The notes under the pieces were generated by a model. It saw nothing but the letters and a program-made list of their open reading frames with translations, did no database searches and was not told the origin of the DNA. From CAVYHJ01 sp963768165 [NCBI: uncultured bacterium] (lineage in GTDB: Bacteria; UBP4; UBA4092), in NCBI GenBank assembly GCA_963768165.1, contig CAVYHJ010000003.1, forward strand, positions 602,286 to 666,285: a stretch of 64,000 nt of DNA. The letters run 5' to 3'. The translations under genes and the position numbers were made by a program. Positions 17,399 through 26,423 of this stretch are shown piece after piece; the first letter of the stretch is position 1; every line of letters starts with the position of its first letter.

Positions 17399-19017
17399 TG
17401 ACTAATTTTTTACTTCATTGGCGAAGAAAAAAGATGGTAGTGCTGTACTTGGCCGGAGGATTGTCCGCCCCCCGACGAAGGGCTTTTGAATTACATCTGG
17501 AACAATGCCCCCAATGCCGGGAATTGCTTGCAGAAGAAAAAAAATTCAATCAAGAAATTTATTCTACCAAAACATTGTTGGATTCGGCGTGGGGACGTAC
17601 CCAAAATCGGCTGAAAGAGTTACCCCATTATGCTGGTTCATTTCATAGAGAGGAGCAACGGTCGAAATATCGAATATTGGAATGGCGATTCTGGGATTGG
17701 AAATTACCAACCAGTTTTGCCACGTCAATCGTTGCATTGATTATTTTAGTATTTTTGATATTTTATTATTCGTTTGTTCCGTTAACACCCTATAATGTGT
17801 CCAAGTCATTAGGAGAAGGGCTATGGGTGCAAACGCAGGGCGAGACCGGTTGGCAGAGATTAAAGATAAATGATGAGTTACAATCTGGCGACCGGATTCG
17901 CGCGGATAACTATGGTCAAGGATTAATCACCTTTGGAAAAGTTGGCCAGGTCTGGTTGAATCATTCCACGGAGATTAGAATATTAAATACCACCACCACC
18001 ATTTTTGAAATAACACATGGTGAAGTTTATGTTGCACTGAATCATTATCACAGGTTATTTCAAGTAAAAACGCCACAAGGTCTGGTTCAAGTCTACGGAA
18101 CTGAATTTCAAATTATGGTGGACACGACCGCGAGGAGTACCAAGGTGGCTTGTTTTGAGAACACGGTTTATTTTGACAATCCGCGGGGACGGGTGGTTCT
18201 TCCAATAGGGTATCAGACAATAAGCGCAGCAGAAAATCAACCCACCATCCCCAGTTTGGTGGACCTCGCTCAAATTGCTTATTGGAAAACACAATTTGAT
18301 CAGTTAACTCGATTACCAGACAATGAACGAAAACAGTTGCATAAGTCTTTTGTTGAGCAAGGAGATTTATTATTTGATAATAAAAAGTATACGGACGCGC
18401 TGGAACATTATCAGGAGGCGATCTTTTTAGACCCCAATGATTATGTTCCATATTATGGAATAGGTAGGTCCTATCGTGAGTTAGGCCAGTTCGGGTTAGC
18501 TACAGCGACCTATTTACGAGTCCTTAGCTTAAAACCGGATGAATACGCCGTTATTTATCAATACAGTTTGTGTTTGTTGGAATTAAAACAGTATCAAGCG
18601 GCTCAGCAAATACTCCTTCACGCCATAAATAAACGGCCATTGAGCCATACGGAATGGGTTTATTTGGGCAATGCCTATCTCTTGGATCATCAAACAGATA
18701 AAGCGGAGCAGGCGTTTCGACAGGCCCAAAAATTGGGTGCTGAAACATTTCCGGAATGGGGGTCTCAGATTTACGGGGGATTGGCAGAAATTGCCCGCCA
18801 ACGGGGTGATTATAAAACATCCCTTTATGAGATTACCAAAGCCCTTCAATCGCAAGCTGTCCCCAGTTTAGTGTATGCGGAAGCGGCTTGGATTTACCGG
18901 GATAAGGCTAACCCGGATGATGAAAAATCAGCATGGCAAAATTATCTTAAGATTGACCCGAAAGGTTGTTTTGCACAGGAAGCTAAAGATAGGCTTACTC
19001 AATTGAGTCCTTATTAG
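17395..19017 (+). CDS. Membrane anti-sigma/FecR-like protein with C-terminal TPR repeats
   Basis: The domain order is: zf-HC2 finger (HLEQCPQC, about 30-42), one transmembrane helix (about 103-125, FATSIVALIILVFLIFYYSF), an exported FecR domain (about 135-265, including LQSGDRIRADNYGQGLITF and VKTPQGLVQVYGTEF), and about five TPR units (about 318-530, for example YTDALEHYQEAIFLDPNDYVPYYGIG). The finger should hold the sigma factor at 16820. The FecR domain is the usual periplasmic signalling module, and the TPRs probably bind a partner protein. The first four bases overlap the sigma gene. Fusion of anti-sigma, FecR and TPR in one chain suggests a self-contained envelope-stress sensor. Confidence 0.85.
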   Translation: MMTNFLLHWRRKKMVVLYLAGGLSAPRRRAFELHLEQCPQCRELLAEEKKFNQEIYSTKTLLDSAWGRTQNRLKELPHYAGSFHREEQRSKYRILEWRFWDWKLPTSFATSIVALIILVFLIFYYSFVPLTPYNVSKSLGEGLWVQTQGETGWQRLKINDELQSGDRIRADNYGQGLITFGKVGQVWLNHSTEIRILNTTTTIFEITHGEVYVALNHYHRLFQVKTPQGLVQVYGTEFQIMVDTTARSTKVACFENTVYFDNPRGRVVLPIGYQTISAAENQPTIPSLVDLAQIAYWKTQFDQLTRLPDNERKQLHKSFVEQGDLLFDNKKYTDALEHYQEAIFLDPNDYVPYYGIGRSYRELGQFGLATATYLRVLSLKPDEYAVIYQYSLCLLELKQYQAAQQILLHAINKRPLSHTEWVYLGNAYLLDHQTDKAEQAFRQAQKLGAETFPEWGSQIYGGLAEIARQRGDYKTSLYEITKALQSQAVPSLVYAEAAWIYRDKANPDDEKSAWQNYLKIDPKGCFAQEAKDRLTQLSPY

Positions 19018-19134
19018 AGAATTAGCATACCAGCCTCTTTTTAAATTCTATACCTTGATTAGCTTACCAATACTGTTTTCATAACCTACTATTTATCAAT
19101 AATTTATAAAAAAAGTATAAAAAATTAAAATTAA

Positions 19135-19171
19135 GTGTAATATTACCCTATCGGGATGTCTCTGTTATATT
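19135..19171 (+). promoter_or_regulatory. Promoter-like block, copy 3
   Basis: GTGTAA (19135-19140), then 11 bases, then CGGGATGTCTCTGTTATATT (19152-19171). The layout matches copies 1 and 2 before the ECF sigma gene, including spacing. It lies after the anti-sigma gene and directly before a run of three hairpins. Confidence 0.5.
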
Positions 19172-19176
19172 GTAAA

Positions 19177-19272
19177 AGGTTTATGAGATGATAACCTCCA
19201 TCTTATAACCGCTGATCGCTGCACGATTAGCGAATGTTGGGGACGGACACCCTCCCCGTCCCCAACGTGATT
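19177..19272 (+). ncRNA. Candidate small RNA with three hairpins
   Basis: Directly after promoter-like copy 3 come a small hairpin (about 19177-19197), a 9-bp hairpin with a 5-base loop (19210-19218 with 19224-19232, one G-T pair) and a perfect GC-rich 11-bp hairpin (19236-19246 with 19256-19266). No coding frame with a ribosome site overlaps. The next gene (19370) has its own promoter. The last hairpin lacks a strong U-run, so termination is uncertain. No known RNA family was recognised. Confidence 0.35.
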
Positions 19273-19334
19273 TAAAACTTTCCTGTAAAAGCATATATTT
19301 TCTTTACTGTAGAGTTAGCACAATACCGAAAATA

Positions 19335-19363
19335 TTGCTTAAATCCCCGTTATTGCATAGAAT
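19335..19363 (+). promoter_or_regulatory. Promoter of the tandem GT-C genes, leaderless
   Basis: TTGCTT (19335-19340), 17 bases, TAGAAT (19358-19363), then six bases to the ATG at 19370. Transcription would start at or next to the A of the ATG, and there is no ribosome site. Confidence 0.6.
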
Positions 19364-19369
19364 TCTTTC

Positions 19370-20827
19370 ATGCAATTTAAACGCCTATCAATCCCTCTTC
19401 TTCTTTTGGGCATTATCTTTGTGGGTCTTGGATTACGTCTTTATTGTCTTACCAAAGATGATATCTGGTATGATGAGTCAGTTACCATTATGGAGGCAAA
19501 AATGACCTTGCCGGACATGGTTCGCTTTACCCTTGGTACCATAGATGTCACAAATTTCCCACCTGTTTATTTTATCTTAATGAAGGGTTGGATTGATTTG
19601 TTTGGAGATTCCCCTGCGGCGGTTCGGATGTCGTCGGTTCTTTTTGGAGTACTGACTATTGTGGCGATATTTGGTATCGGAAAGCTTTTGTTTAATGAAA
19701 AGTATGGGTTAGTAGTTGCTTTATTGATGGCGGTCTCTCCCTTTGATATTTATTATTCCCAGGAAACTAGAGCTTATGCTTTACAAGTTTTGTTATTGTG
19801 TATATCCGTCTACTTTTTTATCCAGGCATTACTGGAAGACAAAAAAAATCTGTGGTTGTTGTATGGAATTATTCAATTATTCGCCATTTATGTTCATTTC
19901 TTTTCAACCTTTATTTGGTTTAGTTTGATTTTCTTTCACGCGATTTATGCCTGGCGAAAATCCTTTTCTCTTAACCAAATTCTAAAACATTCACTCGGAC
20001 ATGGCATTGTTCTAATTGGACTTTTCCCAATTTTAATTATACGGATAACACATTATTTTCCTAAACTTATTTCCTGGGTACCCCCATTTGAAGTGCCTTT
20101 TTATCGGCACACCTTGATGCAATTGCTATTTGGAAATACACATCCTTACTCAAAATTAGTATACAGTCTGGGAATCGCAATTTTTGTGCTATCCAGTTTC
20201 ATTTCCATTTATTATTTATTGAAGTATTGGAGGAAAAACTATGAAAAATCCTCAACTGGGAAATTAGATTTATTTTCCACCGGTATATTGTGTTGGATAC
20301 TATTTCTATGTCCCGTTATTATTTTCACCATTGTTTCCTTAACTGTTACGCCGATATACGTTCCGAATCGCTATTTGATCATTGTTTTGCCGGGATTTTT
20401 ATTGTTGTTAACCCAAGTATTATTTTTGATTCCATGGCGAACTATCGGGATGGCTATATTGTCTGTTCTGGTTATCCTATCCTTAATATCTGTTAAACAT
20501 AATCATCTTTGGTATGGCAAAATTGGAATGAAAAGTATTGCCCAATTTATTCAAATAAATGGAAACAAAAATGATGTTATTCTTTTTTTTCCTGGTTATC
20601 ATGCAGGCTCTTTCCAATATTATTTTAAGGGCCAAATTCGGTATAATGACGATTCAAAAGAAAATCCTCCAACCAAAAGAATCTGGGTGGTTCAAGATAA
20701 ATGGTCATTAACTCCAAATGAATTACAATGGGTGTACAGCAATATCGTCAATAAATATGGCAACCCCGTTCGAACCGAGTACCTTCCCCCGCATGGTATC
20801 AAAGTATGCCTTTTTGAGAAAAAATAA
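19370..20827 (+). CDS. GT-C membrane glycosyltransferase (GT39-like), tandem copy 1
   Basis: The protein is multi-pass with an N-terminal helix and the early-loop motif DDIWYDESV, carrying the acidic pair expected of GT-C enzymes that use polyprenyl-phosphate sugars. It also has NFPPVYFILMKGWIDLFGDSPAAVR, typical of PMT_2-type proteins, and SPFDIYYSQETRAYALQVLL. The length is 485 residues. It is followed after five bases by a close paralogue, so the two are a tandem duplication and probably one transcription unit. Acceptor and sugar are unknown. Adjacency to an ECF-controlled envelope cluster and a TolC-type exporter fits an envelope role. Confidence 0.85.
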   Translation: MQFKRLSIPLLLLGIIFVGLGLRLYCLTKDDIWYDESVTIMEAKMTLPDMVRFTLGTIDVTNFPPVYFILMKGWIDLFGDSPAAVRMSSVLFGVLTIVAIFGIGKLLFNEKYGLVVALLMAVSPFDIYYSQETRAYALQVLLLCISVYFFIQALLEDKKNLWLLYGIIQLFAIYVHFFSTFIWFSLIFFHAIYAWRKSFSLNQILKHSLGHGIVLIGLFPILIIRITHYFPKLISWVPPFEVPFYRHTLMQLLFGNTHPYSKLVYSLGIAIFVLSSFISIYYLLKYWRKNYEKSSTGKLDLFSTGILCWILFLCPVIIFTIVSLTVTPIYVPNRYLIIVLPGFLLLLTQVLFLIPWRTIGMAILSVLVILSLISVKHNHLWYGKIGMKSIAQFIQINGNKNDVILFFPGYHAGSFQYYFKGQIRYNDDSKENPPTKRIWVVQDKWSLTPNELQWVYSNIVNKYGNPVRTEYLPPHGIKVCLFEKK

Positions 20828-20832
20828 AATAT

Positions 20833-22314
20833 ATGAAATTTTCTAACACAACAAAATACCAGTTCTTGTTATTTACCATCCTTCTGCTCGGCATAGGCTT
20901 ACGCCTTTATTGTCTGACCAAAGAGGACATTTGGTACGATGAGGCGATTACCATTAAAGTGGCGGAAATGTCACTGCGGGATATGATTAATTTTACTCAC
21001 AGTGGTTCCCATGAAACGGGTTTCCCGCCGATTTATTATCTCTTGATGAAAGGGTGGATTAATCTGTTTGGGAACTCCCCGGCGGCAGTACGACTGTCAT
21101 CGGCTATTTGTGGAATATTCACAGTCTTGGCGATTTATGGGATAGGGAGAAAATTATTCAATGAATCGTTGGGCTTATATATGGGTCTGCTGATGGCCGT
21201 ATCACCTATGGATATCTATTATTCCCAAGAAACTCGAGGCTATGCTCTGCAAGTATTGCTGCTTTGTATGGCAATTTATTTTTTCATTCTGGCTTTGGAA
21301 AAAAACCATAAGGGCTGGTGGTGGAGTTATGCCGCAACTATCATAGTTGCCATTTATATTCATGTTTTTTCATCATTTGTATGGTTTGGCTTATTTTTAT
21401 TTCATTTTATTTATTTATGGAATAAGAAAATAGCATTACCCAAAATTATTAAAGGATTATTTTCACAATGGATTATCCTTATTGGAATACTATTATTGTT
21501 AATTGAGAAAATTATATATTATTCTCCCGATTTAATTAACTGGGTAGAGCCTTTTAAGTTGTCCTTTTATAGGCAAACACTAATCAATTTAGTATTCGGC
21601 TTTTTAAAGACTTATACTCATGTTATGTATATTGCAGGGATGAGTAGTATTACTGTATGTTTTATGGTTTCTCTTTATCATCTCGTTGTTACCCAGCTAC
21701 AAAACAAATCGTTAAACTTAAAATTTCCGAATATGTATCTAACAGGCTTATTGGGTTGGATATTATTTTTTGGCCCTGTCCTTATTTTTACAATCATTTC
21801 TTTAACCATTCACCAAATCTATGTTCCCTGGCGCTATTTAATTATCACATTACCGGGATTTTTATTGTTAATGACACATGGACTCTCCCAAATATCTTGG
21901 CGACCAATGCGTATTCTTGTGCTGATACTATTACCTAGCCTATGCTTTATTTCCGATTTACGAAATTATAGTGTCCCACAAAAAGTGGGAATGAAATCCG
22001 TGTCTGAATATATGGAAAAAAATTCTCAACCTTCCGATTATATCTACTTTATTCCCGCGTATCATCAGGAATCCTTTCTATATTATTACCATGGACATAT
22101 TCAAATGGCAGAAACGAATAATTGGGATAACGCTTTAAAAGATGCCAGTTTAAAAAAGTCTCGTGTCTGGTTGGCTCTGGATAGGGGATCTGTTTCAAAT
22201 GCAGAAGCAGACAATATGTTAAATTATTTTATTAGTGTTGTTGAAAAACCTGTTCAAAAAGAAATACTCCAACCTTATAAAGTCGAAGTGTATCTCTTTG
22301 TAAGAAAATCTTGA
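20833..22314 (+). CDS. GT-C membrane glycosyltransferase (GT39-like), tandem copy 2
   Basis: This is a paralogue of the preceding gene along its whole length. It shares LRLYCLTKEDIWYDEAIT, FPPIYYLLMKGWINLFGNSPAAVRLSS, SPMDIYYSQETRGYALQVLLLC and YVPWRYLIITLPGFLLL. The catalytic-loop acidic residues are kept, so both copies look functional. The pair may form a heterodimer, or act on different acceptors; this is not decided by the sequence. The 5-base spacing and absence of a separate promoter indicate co-transcription with 19370. Confidence 0.85.
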   Translation: MKFSNTTKYQFLLFTILLLGIGLRLYCLTKEDIWYDEAITIKVAEMSLRDMINFTHSGSHETGFPPIYYLLMKGWINLFGNSPAAVRLSSAICGIFTVLAIYGIGRKLFNESLGLYMGLLMAVSPMDIYYSQETRGYALQVLLLCMAIYFFILALEKNHKGWWWSYAATIIVAIYIHVFSSFVWFGLFLFHFIYLWNKKIALPKIIKGLFSQWIILIGILLLLIEKIIYYSPDLINWVEPFKLSFYRQTLINLVFGFLKTYTHVMYIAGMSSITVCFMVSLYHLVVTQLQNKSLNLKFPNMYLTGLLGWILFFGPVLIFTIISLTIHQIYVPWRYLIITLPGFLLLMTHGLSQISWRPMRILVLILLPSLCFISDLRNYSVPQKVGMKSVSEYMEKNSQPSDYIYFIPAYHQESFLYYYHGHIQMAETNNWDNALKDASLKKSRVWLALDRGSVSNAEADNMLNYFISVVEKPVQKEILQPYKVEVYLFVRKS

Positions 22315-22389
22315 TAAAAAAGATACTCGATCCATCTTAATTTTATAGGAATTTAAAAGTTAAGTCTATCTGTTATCCTCAATAAAAAG

Positions 22390-22395
22390 TATAAT
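22390..22395 (+). promoter_or_regulatory. -10 box of the exporter operon
   Basis: A perfect TATAAT lies exactly six bases before the ATG at 22402, with no ribosome site between, which suggests a leaderless message. No good -35 box is visible at 16-18 bases. Confidence 0.45.
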
Positions 22396-22401
22396 TATTC
22401 T

Positions 22402-23715
22402 ATGAAAAAACACGGCACTTGTTCCAATTTGTTTGGATTTATAATAATGGTCATTTCATTATCTTCGTTTGCAGTATGCCAAAAATTTGATAACTCCTCT
22501 TCTCAGAATGTCATACGACTCTCTCTTACCGATTGCATTACCACTGCTTTGGAACAATCGCCAGATATGGCAAATGCAGTTCAAGGGGTGGAATTAGCCA
22601 AATTGGCATTACAACAAGCCAAAGCGCAATATCTTCCTACATTAGGTCTGAATCTTTCTTATGGAATCAATGTTGATCAAAATGGAGGATTTTCCACCGG
22701 TGATGTATCCGGCGGGGTTTACATAAATTATGACCTCTTTGGCGGATTTTATCGGAAAGCAAATGTTGAACGCGCTAAAGTGGCCTATCAGATGGCTATT
22801 TTACAAAAAAAACAAAGCGAGATCGAACTGACCGGTTCAGTGGTAAAAACCTTCTATGACATTTTGAAATACCGTCATCGCTTGGAACTGGCTCAACAAT
22901 CTGTGGATAATGCTAAGAAGAATCTTCGTCAGACCGAACTACGACTCCAAACCGGTCAGGTGGATTCGACTGATTTTTCTTATGCGAAATTAACTTTGCA
23001 GGAAAGTGAATCTGATTTAATATCGGCTACGCATGCCGTGGAACGATCTCAAAGCGAACTCTTCCGAATATTGGGTATCCAATCGAATGGTTCTCTAGAT
23101 TTGATTCCTGCGCAAATAGACCCCATCGTCCTGAAACCAATTCAAGAATATATTGATTTTGCTCAAACCCATCGGCTGGATTTACAAATCGCAGAACAAA
23201 ATCTGAAGATTGCCGAATTGACTCTTAAATACACCAAGTTGGAAAAATTACCTCAAATAGAACTGTTTACTACAGGCAATGTCCCGATTACCGGCGCAAA
23301 CAATAACGCCAGTTTCACTCTGACACCCAACCTCTATTGGCAAATTTTCGATGCCGGAAATGTCCATTTTCAAATTGAATATGCCAAACAAAATTTGTAT
23401 TCCGTTCAGACCGCTCTCCAGGTATTAAAAACCAAGGTGGTTACGGATATTCAAAAAGCATACGATGCCGTGATAGAATCCCAACAGGCAGTTGAATTGG
23501 CCGGTCAAAGAACAATACTAGCAAAGAGCAACTTGCGGAAATCGGAAATTCGGTTTTATGGCGGTGAAATATCGGGATTTGAGTACCAACAAGCAAAACA
23601 AGAATTGGAAAAATCCGAGTTGCAAAAAACAGATGCCGAAAACAATGTAGTTCTCGCGCAAGCAGAATTGCAGCACTCCACCGGTATGGAAATTCTAAAG
23701 ATAAATGCTAAATAA
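22402..23715 (+). CDS. TolC-family outer-membrane efflux protein
   Basis: A signal peptide (about 1-27) is followed by two OEP repeats of long alpha-helices with short strands. These include LTDCITTALEQSPDMANAVQGVELAKLALQQAKAQYLPTLGLNLSYG and, in the second half, IQKAYDAVIESQQAVELAGQR and YQQAKQELEKSELQKTDAENNVVLAQAELQHSTG. TolC proteins are trimeric channels spanning outer membrane and periplasm. The gene is the first of three tightly packed genes (9- and 5-base gaps) encoding the channel, periplasmic adaptor and inner-membrane permease of a MacAB-TolC-like exporter. The length of 437 is normal. Confidence 0.88.
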   Translation: MKKHGTCSNLFGFIIMVISLSSFAVCQKFDNSSSQNVIRLSLTDCITTALEQSPDMANAVQGVELAKLALQQAKAQYLPTLGLNLSYGINVDQNGGFSTGDVSGGVYINYDLFGGFYRKANVERAKVAYQMAILQKKQSEIELTGSVVKTFYDILKYRHRLELAQQSVDNAKKNLRQTELRLQTGQVDSTDFSYAKLTLQESESDLISATHAVERSQSELFRILGIQSNGSLDLIPAQIDPIVLKPIQEYIDFAQTHRLDLQIAEQNLKIAELTLKYTKLEKLPQIELFTTGNVPITGANNNASFTLTPNLYWQIFDAGNVHFQIEYAKQNLYSVQTALQVLKTKVVTDIQKAYDAVIESQQAVELAGQRTILAKSNLRKSEIRFYGGEISGFEYQQAKQELEKSELQKTDAENNVVLAQAELQHSTGMEILKINAK

Positions 23716-23724
23716 GGTTAATGA

Positions 23725-24957
23725 ATGAGGCGATCAAGACGCATATCTACCTGGACAATGGCGCTGATATTTTTGGCAGTTGTTATAATTTATTTTACCT
23801 GGGTCAATCAAGCGCCCTCCAGCTCGCCTACTACGAGAACCGAAGTTGTCCCTGTGCAAACACGGGATATTCAGGATACCATTCGTGAAATCGGTACAGT
23901 GGATATTGGTAAGATGGTTATCGCCAGTGCTCCTGTTGCCACCAAATTAATCAAGATTCATGTGAAACAAGGGGATAAAGTACAAAAGGGACAAGTGTTA
24001 TTTCTTCTGGATAAATCCGAATTATTGACCGAGGAAAAAGAAGCCCAATCGATCAGGGATAAAGCGAAAACCGATTTGGATAAATTGAACAAGCAACCGG
24101 AGGCAAATGATGTGGGTCAGGCGGAAACGGCATATATACAAGCCAGTACCAATTTTCTTGACGCGCAACAAACCATGAAAACCAACGAACAATTATTTAA
24201 AGAAAGTTTCATTTCACAAGTCGCGTATCAACAATCCAAAGACGATTGGGATATTGCCAAACGTAAATTAGACCTTGCCCGTCAGGCGTATGACAAAGCC
24301 ACGGAGGTTCCACCCAAGGAAGATATTAGCAAAGCGGAAACCGATGTCGAAAAAGCGAAACAGGATTTAAAAAAGATTCAGGACCAATTGGATCTCTGTG
24401 AATACAAAGCTCCTTTTAATGCGGTTATTTTGGATTGTTTTATTAAACCATTTGATTGGGAAATTCACCCTGACGGAGTCCCACTAGCACAAGGTAATGC
24501 TGTTGTTCGGCTCGGAGATCCCAAACAAGCCATGATTCACCTCGATATTTTTGAAAGCGAAATTGGGAAAGTGTCGCGTGGGCAGAGGACTATTATTACT
24601 TCGGATACTCTGGGTAAAAAAGAGTTTCATGGAGTTGTGGATGAGATTGGTTCGTTTGCGGTTCCTGTGGGAAATCTGCGGAAATTTCCTATCAGCATTA
24701 AAGTCAATTCTGACAATGTGGAATTCAAACCCGGAACCAGTGTTGAGGTGAAATTAATTACCGGAGAACGGAAGTCTGTCCCGGCGATTCCGTTACGCTG
24801 TATTCAGGAAGATAACGGGAATCTGCGGGTCACTGTCTTGCATGGAGAGAAACGTGAATTTGTAAACGTAACCACCGGACTGGATGACGGAAAATATATC
24901 GAAATAGTCAAAGGATTATCCATCGGCGACCGGGTCATCGCAGAGCAAGTAAAATAA
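23725..24957 (+). CDS. HlyD/MacA-type periplasmic adaptor (membrane fusion protein)
   Basis: An N-terminal anchor helix (about 10-28) precedes a lipoyl half-motif (KLIKIHVKQGDKVQKGQVLFLLDKSEL), a long coiled coil (about 105-220) with Lys/Glu/Asp-rich heptads, the second lipoyl half (CEYKAPFNAVILDCFIKPFDWEI), and beta-barrel and membrane-proximal domains ending GLSIGDRVIAEQVK. The adaptor bridges the TolC channel at 22402 and the permease at 24963. The cargo could be a peptide, lipid or antibiotic. Nothing nearby identifies it. Confidence 0.88.
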   Translation: MRRSRRISTWTMALIFLAVVIIYFTWVNQAPSSSPTTRTEVVPVQTRDIQDTIREIGTVDIGKMVIASAPVATKLIKIHVKQGDKVQKGQVLFLLDKSELLTEEKEAQSIRDKAKTDLDKLNKQPEANDVGQAETAYIQASTNFLDAQQTMKTNEQLFKESFISQVAYQQSKDDWDIAKRKLDLARQAYDKATEVPPKEDISKAETDVEKAKQDLKKIQDQLDLCEYKAPFNAVILDCFIKPFDWEIHPDGVPLAQGNAVVRLGDPKQAMIHLDIFESEIGKVSRGQRTIITSDTLGKKEFHGVVDEIGSFAVPVGNLRKFPISIKVNSDNVEFKPGTSVEVKLITGERKSVPAIPLRCIQEDNGNLRVTVLHGEKREFVNVTTGLDDGKYIEIVKGLSIGDRVIAEQVK

Positions 24958-24962
24958 ATTAA

Positions 24963-26192
24963 ATGATTTTTCAAATTTCCAAAATCTTTGGAGTCGCTTT
25001 ATCCCACTTCCGCGATAACAAGCTACACGGCAGTTTGGCGACTCTCGGTGTCATCGTCGGCAGTGCTACCTTGATTGCAACCCTTTCAATCGGGGAAGGC
25101 GTAAAACGTCAAGTTTTGCGTGATATTGAAGCACTCGGTACCAATCTGGTGTTTGTTCGCGGACAATTTACCTTACTTGACCCGCATACCAAACATGTTG
25201 AGAAAATCCGTGGATTGACCACAGATGATATTCCGATTCTCAAAGAGGATTGTTCTGAAATACGCAATATCTCCGCGCAAATCCTTGACCGGATTACCGT
25301 GGGGTACAAAGCGATATCTGTTTCCACCAATCTAGAAGGGACAACTCCGGAATCCGCGGCTATCCGAAATTGGAAAATTTTACAAGGGCGGTATCTCTGG
25401 CAAAGAGACCTGGATGAACATCACAAAGTCTGTGTTCTGGGCGCAAAATTAGCACGAATCTTGTTCGGTTCGGAGAATCCGGTGGGGCAGACAATCACTC
25501 TGGAAGATTCGCCCTATTCGGTCGTGGGTGTTTTGGAACCCAAAGGAAATGTATTCAATATAGACTACGACGACCGGGTGATTATTCCCCTGACTACCGC
25601 GCAACAGCGTTCCAGTACACGAGATGGATTGGATTCACTGGTGATTGCCGGTACGTCTTCAGATATAATTCCTGAATTATCAAAAGAAGTCGTTGCCAGT
25701 CTCCGCCGGACGCATGGAACTGAAAATTTCACAGTTTGGTCACAGGACGAATATCTCCACCAACGTGAAAAAATACTTTATGCCTTTCAAATTCTCATGG
25801 GGAGTCTCGCCATTATTTCCCTGCTGGTCGGCGGGATTGGGATTATGAATATTATGCTGGCCGCTGTTCATCAACGTATCCGTGAAATCGGTATCCGTAA
25901 AGCCGTGGGCGCCAAACAGAACGATATTTTGGGACAGTTTTTAGCCGAATCTGTGTTGATTTCCGTACTCGGCGGTACACTGGGAATCGGATTAGGTTTT
26001 CTCTTGGGTTCCGGCGTCGCCAAAACCTTGGCACTCTATCTTCCTCTCAGCAAACCTTGGGTTTCGGTCTTTTCTTTAAAAATCGTAATGGTAGCTTTCT
26101 TCTTTGCTGCCGCTGTGGGCATTATCTTTGGTCTTTACCCTGCCATCCGTGCTTCCAGACTCAACCCCTCCGACGCTCTCCGGTATGAATAA
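24963..26192 (+). CDS. MacB-type ABC transporter permease without fused ATPase
   Basis: The order is: transmembrane helix 1 (about 20-45), a periplasmic MacB core domain (about 50-260), then three helices in the FtsX-like block (LMGSLAIISLLVGGIGIMNIMLAAVHQRIREIGIRKAVGAKQNDILGQFLAESVLIS ... LYPAIRASRLNPSDALRYE). This is the permease half of a mechanotransmission type VII ABC transporter. MacB itself carries an N-terminal ATPase, which is missing here. No Walker-motif protein lies in the operon, so the nucleotide-binding subunit must be encoded elsewhere. A long hairpin follows the gene. Confidence 0.87.
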   Translation: MIFQISKIFGVALSHFRDNKLHGSLATLGVIVGSATLIATLSIGEGVKRQVLRDIEALGTNLVFVRGQFTLLDPHTKHVEKIRGLTTDDIPILKEDCSEIRNISAQILDRITVGYKAISVSTNLEGTTPESAAIRNWKILQGRYLWQRDLDEHHKVCVLGAKLARILFGSENPVGQTITLEDSPYSVVGVLEPKGNVFNIDYDDRVIIPLTTAQQRSSTRDGLDSLVIAGTSSDIIPELSKEVVASLRRTHGTENFTVWSQDEYLHQREKILYAFQILMGSLAIISLLVGGIGIMNIMLAAVHQRIREIGIRKAVGAKQNDILGQFLAESVLISVLGGTLGIGLGFLLGSGVAKTLALYLPLSKPWVSVFSLKIVMVAFFFAAAVGIIFGLYPAIRASRLNPSDALRYE

Positions 26193-26243
26193 GTTTTCCA
26201 GTATCTAAGTGCAGAATAACAAAACTAACACCGAATGACTAGT

Positions 26244-26286
26244 GGAGGGGGACTGGAATTGCTAATAGCAACTCCAGTCCCCCTCC
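26244..26286. repeat. Long GC-rich intergenic hairpin
   Basis: Arms 26244-26262 and 26268-26286 pair over 19 bases with one mismatch around a TAATA loop. No T-run follows on either strand, so it is not a classical terminator, although it lies between the convergent ends of the exporter operon and the LVIVD gene. Confidence 0.6.
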
Positions 26287-26423
26287 GTTACCGATTCAAT
26301 ATAAATATGGGTTTTATGGGTAGGCAGAAAGGTGGAAAAGGGTGAGTAAAGGAATACGGTCTAAAACCTTGTTAACCGTGCACTTAAATGCCGTTGAAAA
26401 AATAACTTTCTACATTGCAGATC

